From Chondrus crispus (lineage: Eukaryota > Rhodophyta > Florideophyceae > Gigartinales > Gigartinaceae), in NCBI RefSeq assembly GCF_000350225.1, contig NW_005178929.1, positions 1-64,000 on the forward strand: DNA of 64,000 nt, given 5' to 3'. This document shows positions 43,900 through 56,300 of the stretch, in pieces; within the stretch, counting starts at the first letter, position 1, and each line of letters starts with the position of its first letter. The translations under genes were made by a program, and so were the position numbers. Below the pieces are notes generated by a model. It searched no databases, was not told the origin of the DNA, and saw nothing but the letters and a program-made list of their open reading frames with translations.

Positions 43900-46176
43900 C
43901 AGTAAGGGCGCCCCCTTGACCCATCCTACTCGAGGGTCGAAGAATAAACTGACCCATTAGGTGGCTCTTGTTGACAAGCGTAGAATAGGGACCCCGGACG
44001 CGTCAGCGAGAGCGGGGGGGACCTCTTCCGCCGAGCGACAGGCCCTGTCCCAACCCGGTGAGGGGGAGGGCGGACGCACCATATAGGGGCGGCGTCATCG
44101 GGCGGGGCGGGACCTCCTCGAGCGAGGGGAGGAGTACGGACCCTGTTACGGGGGACCTGCGTTATTAACGGGAGGTAAAGACTCAGCCAACGGTGAGGTA
44201 CTTGGCACGCAGAAGGCATCGGGTTGAAACGTGCAATTCGCGGCAAGACGTGCGGCACCCGAAGCGATGAACGCGCAGTGGGCGGGACAGATCGCCAGAG
44301 GGGCGGAGGGGACAACCCGGCGAGGCACGGGTGGGTCCGTAGGGGCCACTGTATGCTCGGGAGCTATACGGGTCTCCCTCGCGGTTTGCGCGCGCGTAGC
44401 AGGGCCCGAGTCCGATTCTTCTCCACGCGGCGGGCCCTCCGTTATCCCGACCTGAGAGAGAGGTACCCAGCGAGTCTCGAGAGGTTGTCCTCGATTCCTC
44501 CGCTGGTGACAGCGTACATCAATCCCGGCGTGCGCAACTTCGCGGTCGCCGGTGTAGCGAGGGTCCCTTCCGAGGCGGTAGCTTCGGGGAGGTTACTATC
44601 CTCCCGGTCTGACTCCACCCGTTCCAGCGGGGGATCCTCCACGTTGCTCCTCAACGGGGATCCTTTGACGACTCAGTCACGAGAGAGCCGGTCCTTGAGT
44701 CCTGTCCCGCGTAGAATGGTGACGGTATGGTCGTCCACCTGCACGACAGGGAAGGGGCCCTCCGTTTGTGGTGCGAGCTTGTTATTCACCCAATCCTTTT
44801 TTGGTCCTCTCCTCGGATCGCAGCGCGGCCTCGCCGTTCACGAGTACTCGATCCCCCATCATGTAGTCAGGTACGGGGTAGCGTATCCGATTATCGAAAT
44901 CGTGTTTATACCGCTCCTGTCCGGTCGGCAGGTTACTGCTGGCCGTCGACATCAGCCCGCGAAGCCACGCTAACTTAGCGTGGCTAAGTTAGATCCGAAC
45001 TTAAAGTAGCGGATCTTGAACTGCGCCCTAGAGGCGGTGGGGTTCAACAGCGGCGTTTGTTGCAGGGCCAACGGACTCGGGGTCTGGAATAATACCAGGT
45101 CAAAGGGCTTCATCCCAATCATCCTGTTGACCGTACAATTGTACCCGTACGTCAAGGCGTCCGTGTACTGATCCCAGTCACGTTAGTTATCGGCGAGGTA
45201 GTGCCGGAGGGTTGATACCAACGTACGGTTGAATCTTTCCACCTGCCCATTAGTTTGGGGGTGATACGCCGTGGTAAACACGCTCTCAATTGAGAGTATC
45301 TTGCACACTGCGAGGAAAAACCTCGATGTGAATTGTCCTCCGTTATCGGAGAGAAGTTTCACTGGGGCGCCGTATACGAACACCCAGTGGGAAATGAACG
45401 CTTGAGCAACGGTCTCGGCGGTAATCTTCTTAAGCGGGACCGTCCTGGTAGGCTTGGAGTATCTGTCCGTCATAACCAAGAGGTAACGGTTTCCTCTTGG
45501 TGTGCGGGGAAGCTCGCCGAGAATGTCGATGGCGATGCACGCCTGGGGCCCTGACGGAGGAAATGTCTTCAACTCAGAGTTGTGCGTCCGCAGTTTGATG
45601 CGTGCCTTCGCGTAGTCGAGACACATCCTTACGGTCGAGTAGGAGCCCACCGAAATGCTTGGCCAATAGAACCGCTGCCTTAGCGTATAGAACAATCGCC
45701 TACCTCCCGGATGGCCGGAGGTGGCGGGATAATGCGACAAGTACAACAACCTTTCCCGGAGGGTTGTTGGTACTACGATCTGTTCCACACCGTCGAGGTG
45801 GCTTTCCGGCAAACCAGCCGTTCCCGATTCACGAAGAATCGGGACGGGCGCAACTCGGCGGAACCCTCCCCCCCTCAAGACGGGAAGTCACCTCCTTACA
45901 AAATGGGTCGGAGTGCTGTTCACGAAAGAAGTCTTCGTGCGTTATCGCAACCATCGAAGCCGGGCGGCCAACGCGTAGCAGCCCGCGGAAATTTCGACAT
46001 CGGTGGTGTCGTAGGTCTCCCCCTTGATGCTGCGGCTCATCGTCGAAATTCATGACGGAGTAGCAAGGAATCTCTTCGTCGATCGGGACAGTCGTGCCGC
46101 CCGTAGATGGGACACGACTCAGCGCATCGGCGAGGCAGTTCTTGATTACCTTCACGTAGGTTACGTCAAAGTCATA
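43900..46176 (-). pseudogene. pol: element D RNase H end, integrase and pol C-terminus
   Basis: RNase H tail next to element C (LADALSRVPSTGG, near 46100). Integrase zinc-binding part near 45640-45760 (LSHYPATSGHPGGRRLFYTL). DDE core near 45190-45550 (CIAIDILGELPRTPRGNRYL, VKLLSDNGGQFTSRFF, NGQVERFNRTLV). Beyond it are MKPFDLVLFQTPSPLA-like C-terminal residues and a weakly preserved tail to about 43900. No clear chromodomain was seen here. Broken. Confidence 0.8.
46172..46176. repeat. target-site duplication of element C, left
   Basis: TCATA, repeated at 61328-61332 right after the other LTR. Perfect 5-bp match. Confidence 0.95.
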
Positions 46177-47222
46177 TGTAGTGCAATGTGCCTGGCAGGC
46201 CGCGAACACAGTCCGACGGTCAAACAAAAAGACGAAAAGCAACAGCAACAACAACAACTGCCGATGGCACTCGCTACGGAGCGTTCGAGACTCCCTTTCC
46301 CCTTGTGTGGGATTGCGGCCCACGGTAGCTCAACTCCGACGGGGGGGGTAAGGAAAGATGCCCGGCCCGGGAGGAAAATGGTGGTAGAGACTTGTGAAGA
46401 CTTAAGCGCTCGGCGAGTGCGGGCTGGGCTTGTCTACGAGAATGTAACCGCGGTTCGCTGGGTTGTAAGGCCAATGCTCGACGAGCGTCTTCAGCACCTT
46501 GGGTATAATTCAAGGTCTTCGACGGGGGCTTGCTCAGCACTACCCGAAGGGATCGTAATTGTGTAGCAGCGCTACTACCGACGTGTTGCCCGATGGCTAG
46601 AAACACCATCACCAGCGCGATGGCAATCGCGGTAGGTGGTACCGACTCTGTCTTATACAGTAAGACCTTCGACGGAGGCGTCGTCGCAACAGCCTTCCGA
46701 CGGAACTTGAAACTGTAGCAGCGCTACACAACGTGTTGCTCGATGGCTAAAACACCTACACCGGATCGGTCGCAACCGACTCCAATGGAACCAACACAAG
46801 TAAGGGAAAGATAGAAATAGAAGTAGAAAAGAATAGGGAAATAAAGGAAAAAGAAAAGAGAACCCCCGAGTGCAAAGGATGCCGTAGGCTTAGGTAAAAG
46901 GGAGCGCCTTGGTAGAGACGGACTTCGACCAAGGCGACATTCAACTCTGGCAACTCGGGTTACCTTTTCTGACTTGGTCGTCAGAGGGCTAAGGTATATA
47001 TCGCCCCGCCGGAGCCAGTACAGTAGCTCGCGGCGCTAGATCCTAGATCTAATCTAATGTCAGCAAAATTAATGCCAACTAATTAACTAAATAAAATAAA
47101 ACAATTAAAAATTGAAAACTGTGCAATTATTCACACGTGTGTCCTCCAAACCCGGACTACTTTTCATATCCAGATATTTTCCTTTCTTTTCACTCCCCTT
47201 TCCAGGTGCGTATTGCACTACA
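46177..47222 (-). repeat. 3' LTR of element C
   Basis: 1,046 bp with inverted ends TGTAGTGCAAT and ATTGCACTACA. Contains CAACAACAACAAC, an imperfect internal duplication around GTAGCAGCGCTAC, and TATATAT at 46995-47001. The minus-strand polypurine tract (AGAAGGGGGATA) abuts it at 47223. Confidence 0.96.
46995..47001 (+). promoter_or_regulatory. candidate TATA box for antisense transcription
   Basis: TATATAT in a G+C-rich setting (GGTATATATCGCCCCGCC), conserved at 41182 in E and 61100 in the other LTR of C. It lies about 330 bp upstream of the antisense ORF on the same strand. TATATA is self-complementary, so it could equally serve the sense promoter; assignment to antisense transcription is inference. 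Confidence 0.35.
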
Positions 47223-47330
47223 TATCCCCCTTCTGAGCGTCCTTGCACATCGGCTACACTCCTCGATCTCCAACTCCTTCTTCTCTTCTCTCGACCCCCT
47301 ACTTTTCCCTTCCTGGCCGACGGTCTCGGC

Positions 47331-49058
47331 ATGAGCAAGGACAAGACGAATCCCACGTGTCCCCCACCTCCTGAGCTCGCTGGCGAAAATACTGCCCGTC
47401 GACGCACCGGTGTCGGCTTTGCCAACAAGTCTCGCGCTTCCGTCGACCTCCCTCCTATACCCCGACGTCCCCCTGATTCGGACGCCTCCGACCCGGCCTT
47501 TCATCCAGGTTATCGTCCCTCTTGAGTAGCCCGCCACTACCCCTCGCTCGAAGAGCTACAGGACATAATCATGCACGAACATCCTTACTTATTTGCCTCG
47601 GCCCAGTGGTTCTCCTCCGTGGGTATTCGCGACGTTTCCAAAATCGAACACCAATTCGCCGACGACGCGGGCATGCTTCCCGGTAATCTCCAGGTGATTG
47701 CCATCCACTCCTTTGACTGGCGAACCCGTATAGCAGTTCCGACTTCCATCCTACGTCATCCTCCCCCCGTGGCCGTCCCACTCTCTCCCTGCGATTTATA
47801 GAGGCCGTATTCGCTCGGCTTGCCATCCCCATTTCCGACACCCTCATACCCTCGTCATACGGTTGCGACACTTGGCGTTATCGTACAGAGGGCGAGCGCC
47901 TCTACTTGGACAATCTCATTGATATCACCTTTGGTGACCCTGCCGCCGAGGCGGATCGCCTGTGGCGAAACCGACATACTGTCACATCCGATGCCATCTT
48001 CTGGACCGAATCCATTATCCCTTCGAATTTCCGTCATTTAAAACGCAGGGGTATTTTCTTCTTTCAGAACACAGTGCGTTTTGAACGGCGTATTCGGTCC
48101 GATACGGGGTACTTCACCGACTACCAAATTGTAGAGGCGCGCAAGATTTCCCGTCAGCATTATGCAAGTCGTTACCAGCGCATCCCCTCGTGGTGGAGCC
48201 AGTACGAGGTGAGTCAAGGCTTTTGGGCTGAAATGGGACCCATACTCACGTACTATGGCAGCTACCTGCGGGATCCGCAACACGGGTTAGGGGTGGTCTT
48301 CCACACAGAGTGGTGCGTCAAAGTAGCCGCGACCCTCTTGTGCAAGGCCTATGATTGCTGGCGCCTGTGGCACCTCCCCGCGAAGCTGATAGCACAAATG
48401 CGTCTATTGGACTTCTCTGTCCCTCTGGGTGGCTCTGATTTCAATCGCGAAATACGCTCCCTCCTTGACACGATCGAGGGCGTGGATTGGGACTGTGTCC
48501 CTCCGCAAAACTCCTCTCGATCCTTCACTCGCCAACGTCCCTCTTTCTCCGCTGGTCGAAACCACCCAGCCGCGGGCGACTTCGTGTGGTTCAACCCCGG
48601 GTCATCGACCCTCTGCTCAGCGTGGGAAGCTCAAACGAGCTGTCGATTCGGGAACCAAACACCGGTCCCCGACGTCACCCCCATCGTCACACCTCACCCC
48701 CGGGAGCTTCAAGTATGCTCCCGTCCTTCCTCTCCAATTGCTCATCGATCGGCTGTCCCTGCTTCCCCACGCGCAGCCCTAGCCTCTCCATCTTCTTCAA
48801 AGGTGCCCCCAGCTGTCGAAGTTCCCTCGGCAGGCCACACCGAAACATTGTCGGTGAGGGAAGTAATATCTCCCCCCCTCGTCTCCAACAATTTCCAAAA
48901 ATACCCACGGCGTCACGAGCGTATACTGTGCCTTGCTCCGTGCTCACGGTGTTGAGGGAGAGGCTCTGCAAGGAGCCTCGATTGACGACCTGCGAGTTTT
49001 GGCTCGCCTCGTGTCATCGCTTCCAAAGGGCAAATCTTTTGGCAACCCTCCCGTCTGA
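47331..49058 (+). pseudogene. antisense accessory ORF of element C
   Basis: Starts 108 bp inside the 3' LTR with MSKDKTNPTCPPPPELAGEN. It continues through a Pro/Arg-rich segment, then a conserved block (DDAGMLPGNLQVIAIHSFDW) matching element E. An aromatic middle follows (SDAIFWTESIIPSNFRHLKR, IPSWWSQYEVSQGFWAEMGP, HTEWCVKVAATLLCKAYDCW), then LLDTIEGVDWDCVPPQN and GDFVWFNPGSSTL, similar to the A ORF. The C-terminal segment ends like that of E. No known domain recognised. Broken (a few breaks). The aromatic, charged composition and conservation with E mark it as a former protein. Confidence 0.68.
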
Positions 49059-52000
49059 GCTGACGGGCGCGACATTTTCCTCGTTATAGCTTGTCGCATC
49101 TCTATCCTGCCTGCGTGACGCTGAATTTGCGACCTCGTCATGTCGCCTTTGATCCGTAAATTGAATTTTCCTGCGTGCTCCTTCGTCCCTTCGTTCCCTC
49201 CTCTTTTTCTCATTGATACCCACCCCGTCATAATCACGGTGGCACCCTTATACCTCCTTCCTCCTTCTCTTCACCTCGCTACTTCCTCCTCTTTTCTCTC
49301 TCTTTTTTTTGTATACGCCCCGTCGCCACGGTCGCATCTTCCTCTTTCCACTTTCGTTTTCTTTTCCTTTCACAACCCTCTTTCTGCCATTGTGTTGCAC
49401 ATCTCCTTTTTCCACCTCCTTGCTTTCAATTTCCCATCACCCCGAGTCTGTCCTCGCCTCGTACTGTGTTTCTCCTCTTTTTTTAGCGTGCGTCCCCTAT
49501 TCTTAATTTCCCTTCCTCGTCTCAAATTTTTCCTCCTCTTCCTTCATCCAGCGTTCGTGACTCGCGCGTCGAGGTCTGAGCATACAGTTCTCTTCGGGTT
49601 CATGCGAATTCGCTATCGGGTTGGGAGTCCTTGTCGAGGGACGCCTGACCCCCCTGTGAGGAGATTCCTCCAAGCGTGTCACCATGTTTACCCAACCCCT
49701 TCATAGCGACAGGCCCGTCTAGTCTCATCATCGCGGCAGGGGAGATGGGTTCCTCTCCCTCTAGGTACAGCCCGACTATTCCTTTTTTCGTACTGGCGGT
49801 GTCGCCTCGTCCTTTGGGGTCCTCCCTTGGGGGCTAATTTATCTCGCCCGATCACCTCATCGACCGGCCGGGATACACGTTATACCATTCAGGCTGAAAA
49901 AATTAAATCGTTGCAGCAGCGTGGATGATCGGTCAGACTGTTTCTTCCCCTTTTTTCCCTCTTTATCCAACACGTCACGGCTGTTACACAGCAAAGTTTA
50001 GACGTCTTCGAATGTGTGAGTCCATAAGGGCTAGTTCTATCGGATCGATGTGGTCATCATGAGGTGCTCCCCCGGAGAGATGCGAAGTGCGCCTCTCCCT
50101 TTGCTCTCCAGCCTTCAATCTGTAGACACACATAACAAACGAAAAATCAGTGAGCCTTCTAACACGATCGGAACTTGATCCCTTTCCGTCTCGTCCGTTC
50201 GGATGGTTAAAGCGAGAGTCGATCCCAGCTTTGGCCTGCTGGCGATTAGCTACCCTTCGTCAGGCGCGCCCCTGTTCTCGTTGCGGTCCGCGATCCCTTC
50301 TTCCTCCTCTTCAATTTTCTCCTCAATTCCATGAACCCTTTTCTTTGAAAGTATTAGAAACGTACACTGTAGTGGGCAAATCAAATAACGGGCGGTCATT
50401 CAAGTCAATCTTGGATTACCCAGGGAGCGGACTAACGTTCTCAACAAATGCCCTGGTGCTCGATTCACACGACAACAAAAAAACGAAACGAAACGAAAAA
50501 GAACTGAGCGAAACTGCAATAATTTCTCCACGTTATCTCCACGGGCTCTGCATTTTCTCCGTCTCGCGGGGGAGATTTGGTACGGCTGCCCCGCAGGGCT
50601 GTTGCACATTTTGCCCCCATTGAAATCTTCCTCCTCCCAGGTCAACGCGTGACTTGTATCTTTCACATTAAAATGGCGACCGTAAGGCAACGATACGTCG
50701 GTTCGGAGATCGCTCTCTTTCTTCCTTCCGGGGCCTTGTGGTCTTGCCGGTCAGCGTCCGAGGGTCGCCATCGCGTCTCCAACGTCAAAAAAAATAAAAC
50801 AGGGCGAAGCAAGGCAAAACCAAAAGCGAAAACGAAAGAAGCATAACTTCTCCCTGCTCGACGAGTTTCTGCCCCCAATTGTTCGCTCGTGGTCAGCGTC
50901 CTTTTGGTTGTCCTAGTCTTGCACGCCGACGTCGCAGTGTGGGGATGTTTTCCACCTTCACAAAGAAAAAAGTAAACAGGCAAACAAACGTAGAGCAGAA
51001 AATAAAAAAACAGACAGCTAGGAAGGGAGTCAAAGCACAGGGAAGAACAGGAAAGAACATTGCCATTGTGGGTCACTCGGGGTAAAAAAAACAAGGTCGT
51101 GAGCTTAGCAACGTCAGTCGCTACAAGCAACAGACAAATTGTCGGTCACAAGCTCGTCGAGCGGCGCTTTCTTCTCCGTTGGATTCGTCCTTCTCACCAT
51201 GTTCCTCCTGAAACTCCTCGAAGGAAGAAGGCCTTTCCAGCACACTGGCGGCCGCTCGAGCATGCATCTAGATCCGTTCCCCTTCTTTCTTTCGTCTTCC
51301 GTTCGCCGCTACGAGCGATGAGGCTTTTGCGAACAGAAATAGTCGCGGTTCTGGGGAGAGGGGGGGATGGCTCCTATGCCGGTGTGCGTAGCCGATTGTA
51401 CGTGGTCGTTCCGCGATTCACACGTGGGGGAACCCTCCCGCTCGCGCAGCGTCGATTTCTTAGTCTCTCGATCGTAGTCAACGCCTTTGAAACGGGTTCG
51501 ACGACGTCGTCGTTCGTTGTTGTGGTCGGCGTCGTGCGCGGGGGTTTGTGACGGTGCGGCCGGACGATATCGGATACTCGTGCCTTTCGCTATAGCAAGC
51601 GACACCCCGTTCTCGTATGACCGACAAGTTCCGTACCTTCCCTTAATTTTGATTAAAATTTCGAAGGTTGACCAGTGTTCACTTTTCGATTCTCTCCGCC
51701 CGTCCAGCAGCTCCCTGCCGGTATCCCCCTTTTTTTGATTAACTCATGCCCCACGAGGGTGGATCACTGATCCAAGCGTCCCTTCACGTGCGCGTGGCGG
51801 CAGCGCGTGATCGCATCCAAGGAGGTGTATTATTTCAGCCTTCGACTACATTAAATTTTCCACTTCATGGCATGGCAGCGCACGCTGCTTCATTCATGTG
51901 AGGGGGTCCGAGGCAGAATCGCCTAACTCATTCCACTTTCCTTCTCTCATTTCCTGTGATCCCGATGCCGGCGACTATCGCTACTCTCTCTCTCCGCGGT

Positions 52001-53329
52001 GCGCTTCACATCTTCGACGTCCTCTTGATTCGTGTCGTTCACGTGCGCGTGCCCGTGCATTTCAACTGCCTCTTTTCCACACCTTCTCGTTCTTCCTGCG
52101 CGGAACAGCATTCCGACCGACTCGGCGTTATCCCTTTCGGCCCCCCCCCGAACTACGGGAGGTTGTCTTGTCGACAGGGATTTACCTACAGTAAATGTCA
52201 CACGATCGGCGGTGTTAGCGTTTGGCAGAAGGCGGCGAAAAGCGAGGTGACTTCACGAGGTCATGATGGCCTCGTCGCGAAAGCCAGCACATCGATCTTG
52301 CTCCCCTGTCGCTTTTCCCTTGACTTATTGTCTCGGCCAGACGTCAGCTTGGTCTGTGCGGTGTAACCGACTTGCAGAGCCCATGATAAAAGAAATCGCA
52401 GATAAGAACCTTTTCTCGCTTCCGTGCGCGTCCTTCTGCGCGGTGCGCTTCCATGTTACTGTTGTAGCTAGCTGCTAGCATGACATCTCTCCAGCAACGT
52501 CTTTCTCTTCATTTGCCAGTGGTTCGACGAACTCCTCTCCGCTTGGCTCCATCCATGACGTAAAAACACACGTCGTACTGTAACATTCCCACATTGGCTT
52601 CGGCTTCGCTTCGACTCGCCCTACGTGGCGAGCCGACTGCGCCACGGGACGTCGTTCGTTGCCTCCTGGTGTCCTTGCCAGAAGGCTTGTTGGCGGCGAT
52701 CGTTGCCCACCCTCCACACGCCTTCTATCTTCATCAATCTAATCTACTTGTCCCCTTGTGAAAAAATATTTCTGAGCGATACAAAACAAAAAAAGAATTT
52801 ACGACAAAAGAATCAGACAAACGCTAGGCGTGGTATCGCACGATCGATCGCTGTACGTCAACGACGTTCCCATCAGGGCTTCTATTCGACTCATTCTGAG
52901 CGTGGGCGACACCGGTTGTGTGTTGCCGACCGTCCCAGTCTCTCGAACTTGACTTCACGCCTTTCTTAACGCTCTATGCCTCTCAATTGTCAGTGCCGTT
53001 CCCGGATCATTGTTAAAATTCACACAACCCTTCTGTGTTCCGCGTTTTTCCTCGCGACACTTGTCTCTCTGGACTTCCTTCACGTGATCCGTCCTCTCCT
53101 TCCTCGACTCGAGATACAGCGTGTAGCCTTAATCACGATCGGCGGTTTGCAGTCTCTTGTCGCCCTTGGGCGCCTGTCGTGTTCTTCTGACATTACGCAC
53201 GATTGTTCCGGAATGACCGACCTAGGTGCGTCTCGGGAAGGGAAAACAAACATAAAAAAACAACAACAAAAAACCGAAACAGAATAGTTAAGAAGGTAAA
53301 AACATAGAAAACTGGTTGCGGCTCGCGTC
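49059..53329. other. 4.3-kb pyrimidine-rich noncoding block of element C
   Basis: No supported gene. The plus strand is strongly T/C-rich (for example 49200-49550 and 51640-52100), with scattered A-rich runs on the same strand (50460-50520, 50780-50830, 50960-51030, 53240-53300). Short ORFs are low complexity. It separates the accessory ORF from the end of pol. It includes the vector-like sequence at 51233-51272. Confidence 0.6.
51233..51272. other. cloning-vector polylinker and adaptor remnant
   Basis: 51241-51272 reads as a run of rare-cutter sites, NotI, XhoI, SphI, NsiI, XbaI, in the order of the pcDNA/pCR2.1-type polylinker (GGCGGCCGCTCGAGCATGCA and onward). It is preceded at 51233-51244 by CTTTCCAGCACA, which I recall as a BstXI cloning adaptor. 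A 32-bp match of this kind is not expected by chance. It is almost certainly unclipped vector sequence in the assembly, not biology. Confidence 0.9.
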
Positions 53330-56300
53330 TTATTTTCGCTTTCCATCATCACATTGCGTATGGAGCTCATTCTGGTCTCGCGCGTGCGACTTGCGGCGGA
53401 GGGGCAGTTTCTTCCTCCGGAAATACGTGACGGCCGCACTGCGGGGTAATTGCTCAATGGGCTCCCACGTCGCGTCCTCGGGCGTATAGCCGTACCATTC
53501 CACCTCGAGAATCAAATTACCATTTTGATAATCGTGGTCGGCGACCCGATCGATTACGTATTCCGTATTCTCCGTTTCCTCTCCTTTCTCTGAACTGTTC
53601 CCTTCCCCCTCCTGAAGATCTTCCAAGTCGTCCTCTTCTCTGGACTTTTCAAACTGGCGTAGGTCCGGAGACGTCTCCGCTGTCGGCGCTTGACTAATTA
53701 GATTGTCGTGGTCCCCTGACGTAGGCGCACGGGTGTGAGGACATTTCTCGTCCTCCATTACCTCTCCTTCTTCGTTTAGCTCCGGCGCTCCCAGGAACTG
53801 TAGCGCTTGGCGTAGGCCAGTTATCGGCGCATAGTCCATCGGGCTTGGGGCTAACTCCACCCTGCCTCGCGATACGCTTTCCTCCTGATCGCCAATGGCA
53901 ATGACTACCGTATGTTGATCCGATCTTCTGACGTGATAAGGTCCTGTAGCGACTTGTGTCAGCTTGCGTTTCGGTTCGCTAGCCGTGCCCTGCTCCTTCC
54001 GAAGGAACACGTAGGACCCCGGCGGAATCTCATATTGCGATTTGCGAAGGCGTGCGTCGAAATTTCGCTTGTACCGGGCTTGTTCCTTCCGCAAACTTCT
54101 ATCGGCGCTTCGCATTAGGCTCTCCAACCACGACTGCCATTTCAGGTAGTATGCTCGTGACGAGCTAAAGTTCTCCAAAGTTGGTTGCGCTTGTAACGCG
54201 ATGCTTCTCGGCGCCCGAGCTAACACCAGCTCGAAGGGCGCAATGTTGGTAGTTCGATGAACTTGTGTGTTGTATGCGAACGTCACAGCGTCGCTAAATA
54301 GGTCCCAGTCCTTGGGATGCTCTCCAACATATTTTCGCCACGCGGAAGTCAGCGTGCGGTTAAACCTCTCAACTTGGCCGTTGGCTTGCGGGTGGTACGT
54401 AGTCGTGAACACATTGCGTATGCCAAGAATTCGGCAGACATTCTGAAAGAACCGAGCCGTGAACTGTGTTCCATTGTCGGACAGCAGCTTGGCCGGCGGT
54501 CCGTACACGAATACCGAATGGTCACCGAAGGCTTGTGCGATGTGCGCAGCTGATATATTCTTCAACGGTCCGGTTCGTACCAGTTTCGAGTATCGATCGC
54601 TGATCACGAGAATATACCGATTTCCTCGTTTAGTTGTAATTAGCTCGCCGAGAATGTCGATGGCGACAAACTCCAGCGGAGCTTTGGGCGTGAACAACTT
54701 CATTTCCTTCGTGTTTCTTCTTAACTTCACCCTTTCACGCGCGCATGCGGTGCAATTCTTCGCGACTGCATAGCAGTCTAGGGCCATCGTAGGCCAGTAA
54801 AAATATATTCTCAATGTCTTGTAAAGTTTCCTGCCTCCCCGGTGTCCTGCCAATTTTGCGTAATGGCTCAACCCTAGGACGCCGTCCCTTAACGATTGTG
54901 GTATCACCACTTGTACAAACTCTGCCGCGGTACGGCAAAGAGTTCCTTCGAGTTCCTCGGTCTCCATGCTGAACGTTCTCATCTTTCCGGCGTCAATTTC
55001 TTCCTTGATGTGGTTGCAGAAGGGGTCGACGGCTTGCTTGCAAATGAGCTCCTCCGGAGTGACAGCTTGGAATTGATCGAGGCGATCAGGGGCGGTCCCC
55101 CCCTCAAGAGCGACGATGTCGTCTAACGCGTCGAAACTGTCCTCGTCCTCCACTGTACCCTCGGCCGGTTCGGCCATAAAGCATGGAATTTCGTCGTCGA
55201 TTTCGTCGACGGTTTCTCCTGCGGTCCGTAATCTTGACAGGGCATCGGCTTGGCTGTTCGTCTTGCCCTTCTTGTACTCGATTTCGAAATCAAATTCCGA
55301 GAGGCGGAGCCTCCATCGGATTAATCTCCCGCTGGGGTCGGTTACGTTCATCAACCACCTCAATGAGGCATGGTCGGTATGCACAATGAAGTGCTCGCCA
55401 TATAGATATGGTCTTAAAGTCTGTACGGCCCAAATTACCGCTAGACATTCTCTTTCTGAAACGGAGTAGTTTCTCTCGGCTGCGGCTAACGTTTTTGAAA
55501 AGAACCCGATGGGTTTACGTTGCGCATCCGGATGTGTCTGAAATAATGCAGCGCCGATTTGATAGTCGCTTGCATCGGTGTCTACCGAGTATGGTAGGTT
55601 CTTCTTCGGCAGCGCCAACACCGGTGGCGCCAAGATAGCGTCCTTGAGCTTATGAAAAGCTTTTTCGCACGGTTCGTCGAATCCTTCCAACTGGACCGGT
55701 TGTCCCTTCTTCAACAGTTGATTGAGCGGATGCGCGATTTTCGCATAATGCGGAACGAATCTGCGGTAGACATTACAAAGTCCCAAAAAGCTTCTGGGCT
55801 GGGTCTGCGTTTGAGGGTACCTCACTTGTTCCAATGCGACGGTTCGCGCAGCGTCCACTTCCAATGTACCTGGCCGAACGACATGGCCCAGGTACTTGAT
55901 ATTTTCGACGAAAAATTCACACTTGCGAAGCTTGAGCTTCACACCTGCCTTCTCCAATACAGAAACTTTTTCATCCACGTGCACGATGTGCTCCTCCCAC
56001 GACTAGCTAGAAATTATTATGTCGTCCAGATACACCAAACAACACTTCCAACGGAACGGAGAGAGCAGGATATCCATTGCTCTCTGAAACGTCGCTGGCG
56101 CGTTAGTTAGCCCGAAGGGCATTCTTGAGAAGCGATACAGTCCTGAGTGACACGAAAATGCGGTCTTGTCGCGGTCGCGCTCAGGGATAGGCATCTGCCA
56201 ATATCCCGAAATCGCTTCCAACGCGGAGAAAACCTTGGTGTCACCAAGCGAGTCCAGGCACTCATCCATGCGCGGTAAAGGATACATGTCCTTTACCGTC

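Noticed and set aside
44224-44973. 249-codon plus-strand ORF opposite D pol
   Set aside because: It runs against the decayed C-terminal part of D pol, resembles none of the other accessory ORFs, and looks like a complementary-strand shadow.
44963-44985. 23-bp hairpin with 11-bp arms
   Set aside because: Short enough to occur by chance at this window size and not linked to any feature edge.
49140-49706. 188-codon plus-strand ORF in element C noncoding block
   Set aside because: Phe/Leu/Ser/Pro-rich translation of a pyrimidine-rich stretch; low complexity and no similarity to the accessory proteins.
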